Source of the DNA: Candidatus Aminicenantota bacterium
GTDB lineage: Bacteria > Acidobacteriota > Aminicenantia > Aminicenantales > Saccharicenantaceae
Direction: 5' to 3'
Assembly: GCA_026393955.1 (NCBI GenBank)
Contig: JAPKZE010000251.1
Coordinates: forward strand, 1-7,405
Length of the DNA: 7,405 bases
In this document: in pieces, positions 6,050 through 7,405 of the stretch
Position numbering within the stretch: the first letter of the stretch is position 1
Layout: every line of letters starts with the position of its first letter
Translations under genes and position numbers: made by a program
The notes under the pieces: generated by a model
Seen by the model: only the letters and a program-made list of their open reading frames with translations
Databases searched by the model: none
What the model was told of the DNA's origin: nothing

Positions 6050-7405
6050 AGTAAGCGAAGCCGACCCTCAGGTTGCGGGCCGGTTCGAACATGGCATCGG
6101 GATCGGCCCGGGCGATATAGGTCGCGTCGAACAGGTTCCCCACCGTGACGAAGAAGTCCAGCCCCCGCCAGCGGTAGCTGGCCTTGAGGTTCACGAGCTG
6201 TGACGAGGCCACGGCGACCTCGGCCGGACCCGGGTCGTCTTTGGCCAGGCAGAAGGTCGCGTTGAGCTCGGCCGCGAAGCGGCCCTTCCAGTACTTCGTC
6301 CCGGCGTAGATCCGGTACGGCGGGACGTCGTTCAAGGGCGCGTCGGTCTCGAGGCTCCGGCCGCGGATAAGGGCGAAGTTGCCGAAGATCTTCCATCCGG
6401 TGAGGACGAAGGCCTCCGCTTCGAACTCGAGGCCCCGGAGGAGCCCGCGCTCGATGTTGCCGTACGTATAGGTCGCGGCATCGATCCGGTAGCGCTCGAT
6501 CATGTCGTCGATGAGATAACGGAACGCGTAGAAGCCGAAGAAGAAGCGGCGGCCCGGCACCTTGAGCCCGCCATCGAGATTGAAGCTGCTTTCCGGCTTG
6601 AGGTCGGGTTGTCCGATGATGAAGCCGCGGCCGCTGATCCCCGTGTAGAAGCGCTCGTTGATGCTGGCCTGACGGTAGGCCCTGGACACGTTGACGAAGG
6701 CGACGAGCGCCTTGGCCAGCCTGTAGGATACGGCCACGAAACCGGTCGGCTGGCTGTCGTTGGTCAGCACGGGCGGCTCTCCCCCGTCGGGCTGCGACTC
6801 CATGCGGAGGACGTCATAGCGGACACCCCCGAGGATATCGAGCCGCCGGATCCCGGCGTAATCCGCGGCCAGGAAGAAGCCGAGGTCGCCCCGGCTCGCG
6901 CTGAGATAGGGATACTCCTCGATGATCCCCGTGACGGCCCCGGATTCGTCGTAGGAGGTATAGGAGTTGTAGGCGTGGGCGTCGGCCCGGCCGAAATAAT
7001 CGACGCCGCCCTCGAATCGGAACGTCGGCCCGAGCTTCTTGGAATAGGCGGCCTGGGCCCCGTATTCGGTGCTGTCGGTCTTGGCGTAGGATTCCCTGGT
7101 CAGGAAGCCGTCATAGGTCTCGGTCAGCGTTTTCAGGAAATTGGGATTGACGAAGGCATGGACCAGGATCTCCCCGTCCTGGCCGACGTTCTTCTCCTTC
7201 CAGTGGAGCTGGACGAGGTTCTGGTCCTCTTCGGGATACCAGGTCGGCTTGGTCCCGGCGGTGGTGCTCGGCTTGCCGATGTCGCGGCCGCGGGCGGCCA
7301 GGATCCCGATATCGATCTCGCGCTTGTCCGTCCGGCGGACGGCCTTGGCCAGCAGGCTTCCCTGCGTGAACTGGGATTGGAGGACCTCGGTCCCGTCGGG
7401 GATCC
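6042..7405 (-). CDS. TonB-dependent outer-membrane receptor, C-terminal beta-barrel (5' end beyond the window)
   Basis: The minus-strand frame is open from the right edge to a TGA at 6042-6044, giving 453 visible residues and no start. Alternating aromatic/polar strands fit a 22-strand TonB-dependent receptor barrel in the outer membrane, which imports a ligand using TonB-ExbBD energy. Diagnostic features are the segment with YRQASINERFYTG then QPDLKPESSFNLDGGLK (about 6574-6690), where ER and LKPE are typical of these receptors; repeated barrel strands such as WKIFGNFALIRGR and YRWRGLDFFVTVGNLFD; and the C-terminal strand LRVGFAYSF ending in Phe, as BAM-assembled proteins do. The ATG at 6801-6803 is internal: the frame continues upstream of it with barrel-like sequence (for example LGFFLAADYAGIRRLDILGG at 6825-6884). 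The plug domain and signal peptide lie outside the window, so the ligand (siderophore, cobalamin, peptide or other) cannot be assigned. No neighbour in the window hints at it. Confidence 0.9.
   Translation of the reverse strand, partial: IPDGTEVLQSQFTQGSLLAKAVRRTDKREIDIGILAARGRDIGKPSTTAGTKPTWYPEEDQNLVQLHWKEKNVGQDGEILVHAFVNPNFLKTLTETYDGFLTRESYAKTDSTEYGAQAAYSKKLGPTFRFEGGVDYFGRADAHAYNSYTSYDESGAVTGIIEEYPYLSASRGDLGFFLAADYAGIRRLDILGGVRYDVLRMESQPDGGEPPVLTNDSQPTGFVAVSYRLAKALVAFVNVSRAYRQASINERFYTGISGRGFIIGQPDLKPESSFNLDGGLKVPGRRFFFGFYAFRYLIDDMIERYRIDAATYTYGNIERGLLRGLEFEAEAFVLTGWKIFGNFALIRGRSLETDAPLNDVPPYRIYAGTKYWKGRFAAELNATFCLAKDDPGPAEVAVASSQLVNLKASYRWRGLDFFVTVGNLFDATYIARADPDAMFEPARNLRVGFAYSF

Noticed and set aside
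6042..6803. Treating the ATG at 6801-6803 as the start of a short outer-membrane protein.
   Set aside because: The frame stays open from 6804 to the right edge with continuing beta-barrel strand patterns, so the ATG is internal to a longer receptor.
7400..7405. GGATCC at the very end of the window, as a possible cloning junction.
   Set aside because: A single six-base site at an arbitrary window boundary in GC-rich coding sequence is easily chance; the receptor frame reads through it.

Overview
The window is GC-rich (about two thirds G+C by eye) bacterial chromosomal DNA packed with genes. The TonB-dependent outer-membrane receptor points to a diderm (Gram-negative) bacterium, and hrcA with a CIRCE-type operator fits many phyla. 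High GC, a eukaryote-like saccharopine pathway and a Memo-family protein would suit an uncultured Acidobacteriota/Aminicenantota-type organism, but this is only an inference: nothing in the window fixes the taxon.

Layout. (1) At 1-500, minus strand, is the N-terminal half of hrcA, the heat-shock repressor, running off the left edge. Its own promoter (518-547) is overlapped by a CIRCE-like operator (521-547). (2) At 574-4046, minus strand, is a compact three-gene operon read from right to left: an LKR-type enzyme (lysine-ketoglutarate reductase, 437 aa), a saccharopine dehydrogenase (440 aa) and a Memo-family protein (AmmeMemoRadiSam system protein B, 268 aa). The gaps are 24 and 5 nt. The first two proteins correspond, in the same order, to the two halves of the animal/plant bifunctional enzyme AASS (LKR/SDH). 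Together they should convert lysine plus 2-oxoglutarate to saccharopine and then to 2-aminoadipate semialdehyde plus glutamate. (3) At 4047-4187 is a 141-nt divergent control region. It holds candidate promoters for both directions, an 18-bp perfect palindrome and smaller inverted repeats. (4) At 4188-6039, plus strand, are cysS (cysteinyl-tRNA synthetase) and, 31 nt later, a YraN/UPF0102 nuclease-like protein. (5) At 6042-7405, minus strand, is the C-terminal part of a TonB-dependent receptor. It is convergent with yraN, with only 2 nt between the two stop codons, and runs off the right edge.

No tRNA, rRNA, CRISPR array, insertion sequence or prophage gene is visible, and no gene-free stretch exceeds about 140 nt. 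I found no clear new defence or mobile system. The points most worth a second look are the CIRCE/promoter overlap at hrcA, the split lysine-degradation operon carrying a Memo protein, the structured divergent promoter region, and a probable leaderless cysS transcript.
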